Source: Gammaproteobacteria bacterium (GTDB taxonomy: Bacteria; Pseudomonadota; Gammaproteobacteria; Steroidobacterales; Steroidobacteraceae). From it: a stretch of DNA of 45,277 nucleotides. The stretch covers positions 1 to 45,277 of the forward strand of contig JAQGOG010000140.1 in NCBI GenBank assembly GCA_028293765.1, given 5' to 3'. Positions 7,352 to 14,737 of the stretch are shown here, one piece after another (the stretch's first letter is position 1; every line of letters begins with the position of its first letter). A program made the position numbers and the translations under genes. Below the pieces are notes generated by a model. It worked only from the letters and a program-made list of their open reading frames with translations, was not told where the DNA came from and made no database searches.

Positions 7352-8885
7352 TGAAAGTCAACCTGTGGTCTGCGCGTTGCAGATAATCCGTGAACCGCCG
7401 GGATTCACCGCTTGCCAACAGCAGTTCTGCCAACGCGATGTCGTACTCGTACGCGGCGGCGGCCCGCTGCACCTTGGCCTGGCCCAGCGTGTTACGGGCG
7501 TCGATGACTTCCGTGTTGGTGGCTTCGCCTTCCCGATATGAGATTTCCTGTGCGCGCAGCGCCTCCTTGGCGGCCGCGAGACTGGAATCCAGCTCGAGGA
7601 ACTGCCGCCGCGCGGTCTCCGCGAGGTCGTAGGCACGCGTGATGCTCGTACTGAGGTCGATCCTCGTTTGCCGCTCGGCGGCCTCCGCCGCTCGCTGGCG
7701 CTCGCGCGCCGCACGGTCCACCTTATGACGATCGGTGTTGGAAAACAGCGTGTAGTGCACGCCCACACCCACGATCCAGTCCGGCTCAGTGACCAACTCG
7801 TCATGGCGGTTCAGGTTGTAGGATCCGAACGCGTACACCGAAGGCAGCTGCTGCGAATGCGCCAGCTTCGCCCCCTGGCGGGCCGCATCCACGGTCGCTT
7901 CGGCCGCGCGCACTTTCGGATGGCCCGCGTCCGCCGAGTCCAGAAACCTTTCGATTGGCTCAAGCGGCCGGGACACGACAAAGAGCGCGGTCGTCGGCGT
8001 TACTCCAGGCTGGCCGCGATGAACGAGGTGGGCAAGCGTGTCCACCTCGGTGCGGAAGTCCCCTTCCGCACGGTCCTCGGCCCGTTGGGCGGAATCTCGC
8101 GCCACCTGCACCTGGAGAGCCCTCGTGTGGCTGAGCAAACCGTGCGTCTCGAGCTTGTGGGCATCCTCCAGGTGGCGGTCGAACCCTGCGCGGATTTCAC
8201 GGGCGATGGCCAGCACTTGCGCCGCGAGCACCTGTCCAAAATAGGTGCGCACGAGTTCCAGTTGCAAGGCATCCACTGACCCGGCCACCTGCGCCTGCGC
8301 AAGCGCCACCGCCGAGCGCGCCACGCCCTGGACCGCAGGAATGGCACCTCCCGAGTACAGTTGGATCAGCGCCGTTGCTGTCGGATGAAATACCGTGTTT
8401 CTCGTGTGCACGCTGAGTGTGTCCGGAATCGAGGCGAAGATCGACGGTAAGGCCTGCTGGATCTGACCCGTCACTGCCCCCACTGCGCTGGCCGGGACGC
8501 CCGGTACACCTGTCGCGTTGATGCCGCTCAGCGCGCTCGATGCCGTGGACTGCGCTTGGCCCCTCAGACCTCCGAGCGAGACGTCGAGCGTCTTCTGGTA
8601 CTCGAGCTCCTGGGCGTCAAGACTCACTGTCGGGCCGTGCAGCCACTTCAAGGACTCGGCTTGGCTCTGCGCCGCCTGCAGATTCGCATCCGTGGCCGCG
8701 AGCGTATCCGAAAGTTTGACCAGCTCGGAGGATGCCTCCTCAAAACTCAACTCCTGGCTGGCGTGAACGGCTGGAGGTTCGGCTGCCCCGGCGACGAGAG
8801 CCAAGCCGAAGCCTGAGAGTACCGCAAACGTCCGCCGCAACCGCTCGAGCAAAATTGACCTCACAGGTATGCGAGACGAGAGCAC
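7344..8885 (-). CDS. TolC-family outer-membrane efflux protein
   Basis: First gene of the export operon, about 513 residues from a GTG at 8885. A signal peptide is visible (RRTFAVLSGFGLALVAGAAE). The mature part has the two-fold repeated OEP pattern: long amphipathic Ala/Gln-rich helices around beta strands (TDWIVGVGVHYTLFSN-type strand near 365; AAEAAERQTRIDLSTSITRA helix; then a C-terminal helix with VIDARNTLGQAKVQRAAAAY). The protein should trimerise into an outer-membrane/periplasmic channel docking with the HlyD-like adaptor. The exact start is uncertain: no strong ribosome site precedes 8885 and a GTG at 8864 is an alternative. Confidence 0.88.
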   Translation of the reverse strand: MLSSRIPVRSILLERLRRTFAVLSGFGLALVAGAAEPPAVHASQELSFEEASSELVKLSDTLAATDANLQAAQSQAESLKWLHGPTVSLDAQELEYQKTLDVSLGGLRGQAQSTASSALSGINATGVPGVPASAVGAVTGQIQQALPSIFASIPDTLSVHTRNTVFHPTATALIQLYSGGAIPAVQGVARSAVALAQAQVAGSVDALQLELVRTYFGQVLAAQVLAIAREIRAGFDRHLEDAHKLETHGLLSHTRALQVQVARDSAQRAEDRAEGDFRTEVDTLAHLVHRGQPGVTPTTALFVVSRPLEPIERFLDSADAGHPKVRAAEATVDAARQGAKLAHSQQLPSVYAFGSYNLNRHDELVTEPDWIVGVGVHYTLFSNTDRHKVDRAARERQRAAEAAERQTRIDLSTSITRAYDLAETARRQFLELDSSLAAAKEALRAQEISYREGEATNTEVIDARNTLGQAKVQRAAAAYEYDIALAELLLASGESRRFTDYLQRADHRLTFNE

Positions 8886-9017
8886 TCGCCAGCGGCAGGC
8901 ATTGAGGCTGACGTGGGAGCTGCTGGCCGCAGCGCCTACTTGTAGGCGGCGGGATTCCAGCCATCAGTCGCTTGAGACCGTAACGCCCCTTCAGACGATC
9001 TGCCGATCGAGAAATTA

Positions 9018-9123
9018 GCGGCGACGTCCGCAGTCCGCGTCACGACATGCAGGGACGCTTTACTACCACTTTAGGGTGAGGCGCTGGCGCCGGGTTTCCG
9101 GATCATGTTGGCACGCTGCGCCC
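9018..9123 (+). promoter_or_regulatory. R1 repeat, copy c, upstream of sensor kinase gene
   Basis: Starts AGCGGCGACGTCCGC and contains GTCACGACATGCAGGGACGC and the palindromic core TACCACTTTAGGGTG (9064-9078). It continues about 50 bases further with ATGTTGGCACGCTGCG, which also occurs at the same spacing in copies e and f. The long version of the repeat is therefore about 110 bases. It sits directly upstream of the kinase-regulator pair and may be its promoter/operator. Confidence 0.7.
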
Positions 9124-9231
9124 TGATTCATTAGCATGCGAAAGTGCTGCCTGCAGGCCTGGCTCGAAGGCTATTTGTTCAACCTGCTCGTGCACGTAGC
9201 CACTCATACTTTCTGGCACTGTGGCGGAGAA

Positions 9232-10050
9232 ATGGAAATCCGGCTTGAAGCACGGTTCCTGCGACCGCTGTGGACCTGCGTGGCGGCACTGCTGCTTTCG
9301 TGGCGCGCCTGCGCGTTGTCGCCCGACCTGAGAATCACGCAGTTCTATCACTCTGCCTGGATGGCAAAGGAAGGCGCGCCCACGGCTACGGAGGCACTTG
9401 CTCAGACGAGAGACGGTTATCTGTGGATCGGCAGTTCGGCAGGACTGTTCCGTTTCGACGGCGTTCGCTTCGAGCGCATCGACGCCATTCGTGGACAGCG
9501 ATTTTTCCAGCTCCTGCGACAGATGATCGATGAGGGTCGCAACGCCGTTCGCGGCCTTCGGAACGGACACGGCGACTGCGATGATCTGGCGCGCGCATTT
9601 GCGCAGATGCCGGAGGATCTGGCAGCCGATGAGAAGATCAGGTATCAGTTCATCGTGGAAGGTACGCCCCGATCGCTACGGCCCTCGATCCGCGACGAGG
9701 TGTATCGCATTGGGCGAGAGGCTCTCGCCAACGCGTTCCGCCACTCGCAGGCGTCGGTCATCGAGACGGTACTCGACTATGCCCAGGACCGCTTTCGCAT
9801 CGTGGTCCGTGACAACGGCCGAGGAATCGATCCGGAGGTTCTGCGTTCCGGCCGGGACGGTCACTGGGGACTGTCCGGCATGCGCGAACGGTGCGAGAGA
9901 ATCGGCGCCCGGCTCAAGGTCCTGAGTGCCGCAGGGGCGGGAACCGAGATTGACTTGACCGTCCCGGCCGGCGCAGCCTTCCAACACTCCGCTAAGGGCG
10001 GTTCGATGGACTGGCTTGCCAGATTCTATTCGCGCAGCGAGAAACCATGA
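9232..10050 (+). CDS. Propeller-type sensor kinase with a large internal deletion
   Basis: About 272 residues from the ATG at 9232 (GGAG just upstream). Residues 1-90 are the start of a Reg_prop sensor kinase: signal sequence, then ITQFYHSAWMAKEGAPTATE, DGYLWIGSSAGLFRFDGVRF and ERIDAIRGQR. The next residue is already in the kinase core (FFQLLRQMIDEGRNAVRGLR), followed by a HATPase domain with G1 (DNGRGIDPE) and G2 (GHWGLSGMRER). Compared with the full-length paralogue at 28,933-32,133, roughly 770 residues are missing: most of the propeller, the Y_Y_Y domain, the membrane helix and the HisKA_3 phospho-acceptor His. The deletion keeps the frame. The product has an intact-looking ATP-binding domain but no His to phosphorylate, so it cannot be a normal kinase. 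It ends overlapping the response regulator gene by 4 bases (ATGA). Confidence 0.8.
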   Translation: MEIRLEARFLRPLWTCVAALLLSWRACALSPDLRITQFYHSAWMAKEGAPTATEALAQTRDGYLWIGSSAGLFRFDGVRFERIDAIRGQRFFQLLRQMIDEGRNAVRGLRNGHGDCDDLARAFAQMPEDLAADEKIRYQFIVEGTPRSLRPSIRDEVYRIGREALANAFRHSQASVIETVLDYAQDRFRIVVRDNGRGIDPEVLRSGRDGHWGLSGMRERCERIGARLKVLSAAGAGTEIDLTVPAGAAFQHSAKGGSMDWLARFYSRSEKP

Positions 10051-10676
10051 CCGACCTGACTCGTATCCGCATTCTATGCGTGGACGACCATCCCCTGTTC
10101 CGCGAGGGCATTGCAACCGTCATCGCTCATCAGAAAGACATGCAGCTGGTTGCGATGGCGGCTACCGCCAAGGAAGCGATCGAAGCATTCAAGCAACGGC
10201 AGCCCGATGTCACGCTGATGGATCTGCGACTCCCCGACATGAGCGGGATCAGCGCCGTGGCCTCGATTCGGGCGGACTTCCCTGAAGCCCGGATCATCAT
10301 GCTCACGACATTCGAAGGGGATGTCGAGATTCAACGCGCGCTCCTCGCCGGGGCTCGCGGTTATCTGTTGAAGAGCACGCCTCTCGAGGAACTCATCGAG
10401 GTGATCCGCAAGGTTCACGCGGGGCGCAAACACCTGCCGAATGAGGTGGCGCAGACTCTGGCTGAGCATTTCAGCAGTGACTCACTCACCGAGCGCGAGG
10501 TCGAGGTCCTGCAGCGGATTGCCCAGGGCAACCGCAATCGGGACATTGGGGAGTGCCTTTCGATCTCGGAAGAGACGGTGAAAGTCCACATCAAGCACAT
10601 CATGGACAAGCTCGGCGCGAAAGATCGAACACAGGCCGTCGCCATCGGCATTCGCCGCGGCGTGATCCATCTCTAG
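10047..10676 (+). CDS. NarL/FixJ-family response regulator
   Basis: A complete 209-residue DNA-binding response regulator. The receiver has the acidic pair in ILCVDDHPLF, the phospho-acceptor Asp in TLMDLRLPDMSG (about residue 58), Thr in MLTTFEG and Lys in YLLKSTPLEE. The C-terminal LuxR helix-turn-helix runs from LTEREVEVLQRIAQGNRNRD through ISEETVKVHIKHIMDKLGAK. The start codon overlaps the kinase stop as ATGA, so translation is coupled. The natural partner is the propeller kinase upstream, now lacking its His box; the intact kinase at 28,933 has no regulator next to it and could be the donor. Palindromic motif M2 follows 28 bases after the stop. Confidence 0.93.
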   Translation: MTDLTRIRILCVDDHPLFREGIATVIAHQKDMQLVAMAATAKEAIEAFKQRQPDVTLMDLRLPDMSGISAVASIRADFPEARIIMLTTFEGDVEIQRALLAGARGYLLKSTPLEELIEVIRKVHAGRKHLPNEVAQTLAEHFSSDSLTEREVEVLQRIAQGNRNRDIGECLSISEETVKVHIKHIMDKLGAKDRTQAVAIGIRRGVIHL

Positions 10677-10703
10677 CCCGCACCCAAGGCAAGATGCGAA
10701 CAA

Positions 10704-10735
10704 CCCTCGATCGTGTTATCGAGGGTATCTTGGGG
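10704..10735 (+). promoter_or_regulatory. M2 operator-like palindrome, copy 1
   Basis: CCCTCGAT at 10704-10711 and ATCGAGGG at 10718-10725 form an 8-bp inverted repeat, followed by TATCTTGGGG. The same layout occurs upstream of doxX (11,315-11,348) and upstream of the doxX remnant (23,073-23,108). Here it stands between the regulator gene and the 3' end of the convergent doxX-like gene, with no gene of its own downstream. It may be the leftover promoter of a lost doxX copy, or serve as a hairpin at the end of the regulator transcript. Confidence 0.55.
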
Positions 10736-10819
10736 CGGCCGGGGAGCGTACAGAGCGCGCCGCAGCTGGCCCGAACGCGTCAGCAGACAATTCTGACGCT
10801 TTCTGGGCCAGCGTTCGCC

Positions 10820-11266
10820 TCAAGAATCATTCGGGCGCAGCGCTTCGCGGATCGTCACTTCTCTGCGGCCGAACAGGCGCGCATCCAGCGAGATTGCGCC
10901 GGGCCCGAGGATAACGAGCACCGCCGACATCACTACGAACTCGAAAGCGGCCATCCTCGAATCGAACAGCAACAGCGGTGCGGGAGGAATACACGTCAGC
11001 ATGATCACTGCACCGCCCAGGCAGGCCAACACACTCGCGATCGGTGTCAGGAGACCGACCACCAACGCCAGTCCCGCGATCACCACCGAGGCGGCAGCGA
11101 TCGCAGCCAGGCGCACAACGGTGTGACCGCCGGTAATGAGCAAGCCCGCCTCGAGCGCCGCTGAGGCTCCTACTACGACGCGTAGCACGAGCAACGCCAC
11201 GCCGGCCCAGCCAAATGGGAAGCTCGAGAATGCTCTTTGCAGGTGACGTGCTCCGTGCTGACTCAC
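10820..11266 (-). CDS. DoxX-like integral membrane protein
   Basis: 148 residues from a GTG at 11,264-11,266. Four hydrophobic segments are visible: AGVALLVLRVVVGASAALEA, VVRLAAIAAASVVIAGLALVVGLL, PIASVLACLGGAVIMLTC and AAFEFVVMSAVLVILGPGAI. Length, helix count and the LLTP and GPGAISLDARLFGRR signatures fit the DoxX/DoxD family of small quinone- or redox-linked membrane proteins; the exact role is unknown. The GTG is chosen because homologous sequence (QHGAxHLQRAF.SF) begins at exactly the same codon in the remnant at 22,976-23,026, and because frame further upstream runs into the M2 operator and R1 repeat. Confidence 0.7.
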   Translation of the reverse strand: MSQHGARHLQRAFSSFPFGWAGVALLVLRVVVGASAALEAGLLITGGHTVVRLAAIAAASVVIAGLALVVGLLTPIASVLACLGGAVIMLTCIPPAPLLLFDSRMAAFEFVVMSAVLVILGPGAISLDARLFGRREVTIREALRPNDS

Positions 11267-11314
11267 CAACGCTCGGGTTCGAGCGTACACGGCGCGCCGC
11301 TCCAGGGAGACCCA

Positions 11315-11348
11315 CCCCCAAGGTACTCCCCGATACCACATTCGAGGG
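11315..11348 (-). promoter_or_regulatory. M2 operator-like palindrome, copy 2, upstream of doxX-like gene
   Basis: Read on the minus strand: CCCTCGAA-TGTGGT-ATCGGGG, an imperfect version of the CCCTCGAT/ATCGAGGG palindrome, then TACCTTGGGGG. It ends 49 bases before the GTG start of the doxX-like gene. The copy at 23,073 ends 47 bases before the equivalent GTG, so spacing is conserved as expected for a promoter-operator. Confidence 0.6.
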
Positions 11349-11368
11349 ATGTCTACATCGAGCCTGGA

Positions 11369-11411
11369 CGCTGCCCACGAATGGCGTCGATGCGCTCGGA
11401 GCGAACCAGGG
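11369..11411 (-). pseudogene. Fragment of propeller-type sensor kinase gene
   Basis: The minus strand encodes VRSERIDAIRGQR, almost the same as VRFERIDAIRGQR in the kinase at 9,232, and the bases match well over about 40 positions. The match ends at the same GGxCAGCG where the kinase at 9,232 jumps to its kinase core. On the other side it is fused to R1 copy d, on this side to the M2 palindrome of doxX. Confidence 0.65.
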
Positions 11412-11518
11412 AACATAGCGCAGCGTGCCTGCCTTCGGTACTCGACGCCACCGCCCTTACCCCAAAGTGGTAGCAAAGCGTCCCTGCATATCGTGACTCG
11501 GACAGCGGTTGTCGTCGT
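11411..11518 (-). repeat. R1 repeat, copy d
   Basis: On the minus strand: CCGCTGTCCGAGTCACGATA, TGCAGGGACGCTTTGCTACC, ACTTTGGGGTAAGGGCGGTG, then a GGCACGCTGCG tail at the usual distance. The palindromic core TACCACTTTGGGGTA lies at 11,458-11,472. It could act leftwards on the remnant kinase/doxX side or rightwards on the exported hydrolase gene, whose start is about 150 bases away. Confidence 0.7.
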
Positions 11519-11666
11519 TTAAATTTTCGATGCGGACCGGAGAGAAGCGGCACGGTCGCCTTCGCTGCTCGCGATCCCACCTGCGGAGCCTGCCAATTTA
11601 GAAACTCGCACACCAGAACCGTGAGCGGCATTCGCTTGCGCACGAACCCCCCACGAGGACTCACGA

Positions 11667-12647
11667 TTGAATTACGACAATTTAGGTCTTGCTTCACGGC
11701 GCAGCGTTCTGATCGCCGGCGCCGGCGTTGCCGCCGTCGCAAGCCTGCCGGTGGCGGCGCTGACCGCGGCGACCAACCAAACAGGCGCGCCTGCCTCCAC
11801 CAATTCCCCTAAAGGAAAGCACTCTATGAGCACGATTACGACCAAAGACGGCACGCAGATCTATTACAAGGACTGGGGCACCGGGCAGCCGGTGGTCTTC
11901 AGCCATGGCTGGCCACTGTCCGCGGATGCCTTTGAAGACCAGATGTTTTATCTGGCATCCCGCGGATATCGGTGCATTGCGCACGACCGCCGCGGCCACG
12001 GGCGTTCGAGCCAGCCGTGGAACGGCAACAACATGGACACGTACGCCGATGACCTCGCAGAGCTCGTCCAGAAGCTCGATCTCCAGAACGCCATCCATGT
12101 CGGCCATTCCACTGGCGGCGGCGAAGTCGCTCGCTATATCGGCCGGCACGGTACGAAGCGCGTGGCCAAGGCCGTGTTAATCGCCTCCGTCCCGCCACTG
12201 ATGCTGAAAACGCCAGCCAATCCCGGCGGCACGCCAATCGAAGTGTTCGACAAGATACGCGCTGGCGTCCAGTCCGACCGTTCACAGTTCTGGAAGGATC
12301 TGAGTCTGCCGTTCCACGGCTACAACCGCCCGAACGCGAAGAGCTCGGAAGGGGTGCGCGAGTCTTTCTGGTTGCAAGGAATGATGGCGGGCTTTCCGGC
12401 CGCCTACTTCTGCATCAAGGCGTTCTCCGAGACGGATCAAACAGAGGACCTCAAGAAGATCGACGTACCGACGCTCATCATGCAGGGCGACGATGACCAG
12501 ATCGTGCCGTTCGCCGATTCCGGCGCACTCCAGGCCAAGCTCGTCAAGGGCGCGACCCTGAAGGTCTACAAGGGCGGTTCGCACGGTCTGTGCACGACGC
12601 TCAAGGACCAGGTTAGCGAGGACTTGCTCGCGTTTTGCAAAGCCTGA
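11667..12647 (+). CDS. Tat-exported alpha/beta hydrolase, non-heme haloperoxidase type
   Basis: A 326-residue protein from a TTG at 11,667-11,669, which has GAGGA seven bases upstream. The N-terminus carries a twin-arginine signal ([20 protein letters not shown]) leading to a linker. From about residue 54 a complete cofactor-free chloroperoxidase/arylesterase-type domain begins ([20 protein letters not shown]). The catalytic triad is visible: Ser in GHSTGGG, Asp in [10 protein letters not shown], His in [21 protein letters not shown] is the family's characteristic loop. Most relatives start at the second point and are cytoplasmic or plainly secreted. Here an internal ATG at 11,826 also has AAAGGA upstream, so two forms, exported and cytoplasmic, are possible. 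It may be a perhydrolase/esterase; true substrate unknown. Confidence 0.9.
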   Translation: MNYDNLGLASRRSVLIAGAGVAAVASLPVAALTAATNQTGAPASTNSPKGKHSMSTITTKDGTQIYYKDWGTGQPVVFSHGWPLSADAFEDQMFYLASRGYRCIAHDRRGHGRSSQPWNGNNMDTYADDLAELVQKLDLQNAIHVGHSTGGGEVARYIGRHGTKRVAKAVLIASVPPLMLKTPANPGGTPIEVFDKIRAGVQSDRSQFWKDLSLPFHGYNRPNAKSSEGVRESFWLQGMMAGFPAAYFCIKAFSETDQTEDLKKIDVPTLIMQGDDDQIVPFADSGALQAKLVKGATLKVYKGGSHGLCTTLKDQVSEDLLAFCKA

Positions 12648-12676
12648 GTGCCGCGGCTTCGCATCGATTCCCACGG

Positions 12677-12700
12677 CGCGCCGGTCGCGACACCGGCGCG
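12677..12700. other. GC-rich hairpin between hydrolase and PQQ dehydrogenase genes
   Basis: CGCGCCGGT (12,677-12,685) and ACCGGCGCG (12,692-12,700) form a perfect 9-bp stem with a 6-base loop, 29 bases after the hydrolase stop. No T tract follows, so it is not a standard intrinsic terminator. It may stabilise the upstream mRNA 3' end or attenuate read-through. Confidence 0.5.
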
Positions 12701-12748
12701 ACGAACGAGCCTCAAAAGCATCCGCTGTAACCGACGCAAGGTCAAACA

Positions 12749-14737
12749 ATGCGCAACTTACTTATCAAGACCGTGGTTCTCCTGGAATGCTTGCTTGCCG
12801 GCTCCGCTGCGTACGCACAGGGCGACGCCGCCGCAGGTAAGACAGTATTTGAAAATCAGTGCGCCAGTTGCCATACGACGGTGGTCGGGAAGGACGGGTT
12901 CGGCCCCTCACTGGCCGGCGTACTGGGCCGCCTTTCTGGCAGCTTGACTGGCTTCAAGTATTCGACTGCTATGGCCAACGCTGGCCTTACTTGGGACGGG
13001 CCCACTCTCGACTCATTTCTTACATCCTCCACCGCACTGGTGCCTGGCACGCCGATGGCCGTAACGATCACGGACCCGACCGCGCGCTCAAACGTAATCA
13101 CCTTCCTGTCTACGCTCACAGGCGCCCCCACCCCTTCGGCGTCTGCCGCGCAGTTATCCAAGGCCCCGCTGGGAGCAGGTCCTACCAACAGTGAGCTCCT
13201 GCAAGCCGCGGCCGACCGGGAAAACTGGCTATACGCAAGCAAGGATTTTGCGGGCCAACGCTACGTTGCGTCGAAGCAAATCACGACCGGAAACGTGGAG
13301 CGCTTGCGTCCGGTGTGCATCTATCGCTCCGACAACATAGGCGCAACCCAGACCAACCCCTTGGTCTACAAGGGCACGATGTACTTGACCATCAACGAGG
13401 TGACGGTCGCGATCGATGCGGCGACCTGCCTACAACGCTGGTCGTATAGCTGGATCTTGAAGGATGGTGCGCTATCCAAGGTGAGTCGCGGTGTGGCTCT
13501 CAAGGACGGTCGGCTGATTCGTGGCACTCCGGACGGCTATCTCATCGCGCTCAACATGAACGACGGATCACTGCTTTGGAGCCGGAAGATCGCGGACGCG
13601 AAGTCGGGGCAGTACCTCAGCATGCCGCCGCTGATCTTCGAAGACGAGATTGTTTACGGTCCCGCCGGCGCGGACTGGGGCGCGAAAAACTGGATAGGTG
13701 CGTTCAGTCTCAATTCGGGCGAGCCTCTGTGGCGCTTCAATCTGGTTCCGGACGCCGGCGAACCCGGTGCCGAGTCCTGGACGAACCCCAAGTCACTCGA
13801 GCACGGCGGCGGGAGCCTGTGGACGCCCTTGTCCCTGGATGCGGCCAAAGGCGTGTTGTATGTGCCGGTCGGGAATCCATCGCCGGACTTCTTCGAGGCG
13901 GCACGCCCCGGGGATAACCTCTATACCAACTCCGCGGTAGCACTTGATGTCCGCAGCGGCAAGCTGCTTTGGTTCCATCAGTTCGGACCTGCCGACGTGC
14001 ACGACCGCGATCTCAGCCAGGTCAGTCCCCTGTTCAACGTCCCGATGAAAGGGCAGTCACGCAACTTGATGGCAATCAGCGGCAAGGACGGGCTGCTGCG
14101 CGTGCTCGATCGTGACAGCCATGAGCAGCTCTACGAGCTGCCGATCACGAGCCGCACCAACTGGGATGCCGCGCCAACGATCGAAGGTGTGCACTCCTGT
14201 CCCGGCCTGCTGGGCGGCTTGGAGTGGAACGGGCCTGCATACAGCCCCTCGACCCGCGACATGTACGTTGCCACTGTGGACTGGTGCGGCACGTTCACCA
14301 AGACTGAACAGGCGCCGCAGTTCACCAACAACGCACACTATTACGGCGGTGCCGTCTCGCCCGATCCGCGCGACCAGGCGCGCGGCTGGTTGCGCGCGAT
14401 CGATGCCGCAACCGGCAAGGAACGTTGGAAGCGACACTGGCCGACGCCGCTGGTGGCCGCAGTCACCGTGACCGCCGGAGGCCTATTATTCACCGGTGAT
14501 TTGGATAACAACTTCCTGGCTATCGATGCCAACAGCGGTCGAACATTATACACCTTCAATACAGGCGGTTCGGTCGCCGGTGGCGTAATCAGCTACGAAT
14601 TAGACGGTAGGCAATACGTTGCAACGACGTCGGGAGCGGTCTCCGGATTCTTCGGGGGAAGCGGCCCCGCCGCGATCATCGTCTTTGCCTTGCCGGAAAA
14701 CCTGAAGTTCTTCGGCTTGCCGGGGAGACACCAGTGA
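12749..14737 (+). CDS. PQQ-dependent dehydrogenase with N-terminal cytochrome c domain
   Basis: A 662-residue periplasmic quinohemoprotein that should oxidise an alcohol or related substrate and pass electrons from PQQ to its heme. It starts at ATG 12,749 after AAGG, with a signal peptide (LLIKTVVLLECLLAGSAAYA). A cytochrome c domain follows with CASCH at about 39-43 and a possible Met ligand further on. From about 155 an eight-bladed PQQ propeller begins (ENWLYASKDFAGQRYVASKQ). Active-site segments include HGGGSLWTPLSLDAAKG, VPVGNPSPDF, RPGDNLYTNSAVALDVRSG and ADVHDRDLSQ, where the Asp matches the catalytic Asp of the family. The heme domain is N-terminal, whereas typical type II alcohol dehydrogenases carry it at the C-terminus, and there is no adjacent Cys-Cys pair. 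The porin gene downstream overlaps by 4 bases. Confidence 0.9.
   Translation: MRNLLIKTVVLLECLLAGSAAYAQGDAAAGKTVFENQCASCHTTVVGKDGFGPSLAGVLGRLSGSLTGFKYSTAMANAGLTWDGPTLDSFLTSSTALVPGTPMAVTITDPTARSNVITFLSTLTGAPTPSASAAQLSKAPLGAGPTNSELLQAAADRENWLYASKDFAGQRYVASKQITTGNVERLRPVCIYRSDNIGATQTNPLVYKGTMYLTINEVTVAIDAATCLQRWSYSWILKDGALSKVSRGVALKDGRLIRGTPDGYLIALNMNDGSLLWSRKIADAKSGQYLSMPPLIFEDEIVYGPAGADWGAKNWIGAFSLNSGEPLWRFNLVPDAGEPGAESWTNPKSLEHGGGSLWTPLSLDAAKGVLYVPVGNPSPDFFEAARPGDNLYTNSAVALDVRSGKLLWFHQFGPADVHDRDLSQVSPLFNVPMKGQSRNLMAISGKDGLLRVLDRDSHEQLYELPITSRTNWDAAPTIEGVHSCPGLLGGLEWNGPAYSPSTRDMYVATVDWCGTFTKTEQAPQFTNNAHYYGGAVSPDPRDQARGWLRAIDAATGKERWKRHWPTPLVAAVTVTAGGLLFTGDLDNNFLAIDANSGRTLYTFNTGGSVAGGVISYELDGRQYVATTSGAVSGFFGGSGPAAIIVFALPENLKFFGLPGRHQ

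Noticed and set aside
9090-9123. Sigma-54 promoter suggested by TTGGCAC in the R1 tail
   Set aside because: The GC element is six bases from GG in place of ten, and the spacing is the same in all copies.
11267-11476. Longer frame upstream of the doxX-like gene
   Set aside because: It runs through the M2 palindrome, a kinase fragment and an R1 repeat; the homologous remnant shares only the part from the GTG onward.
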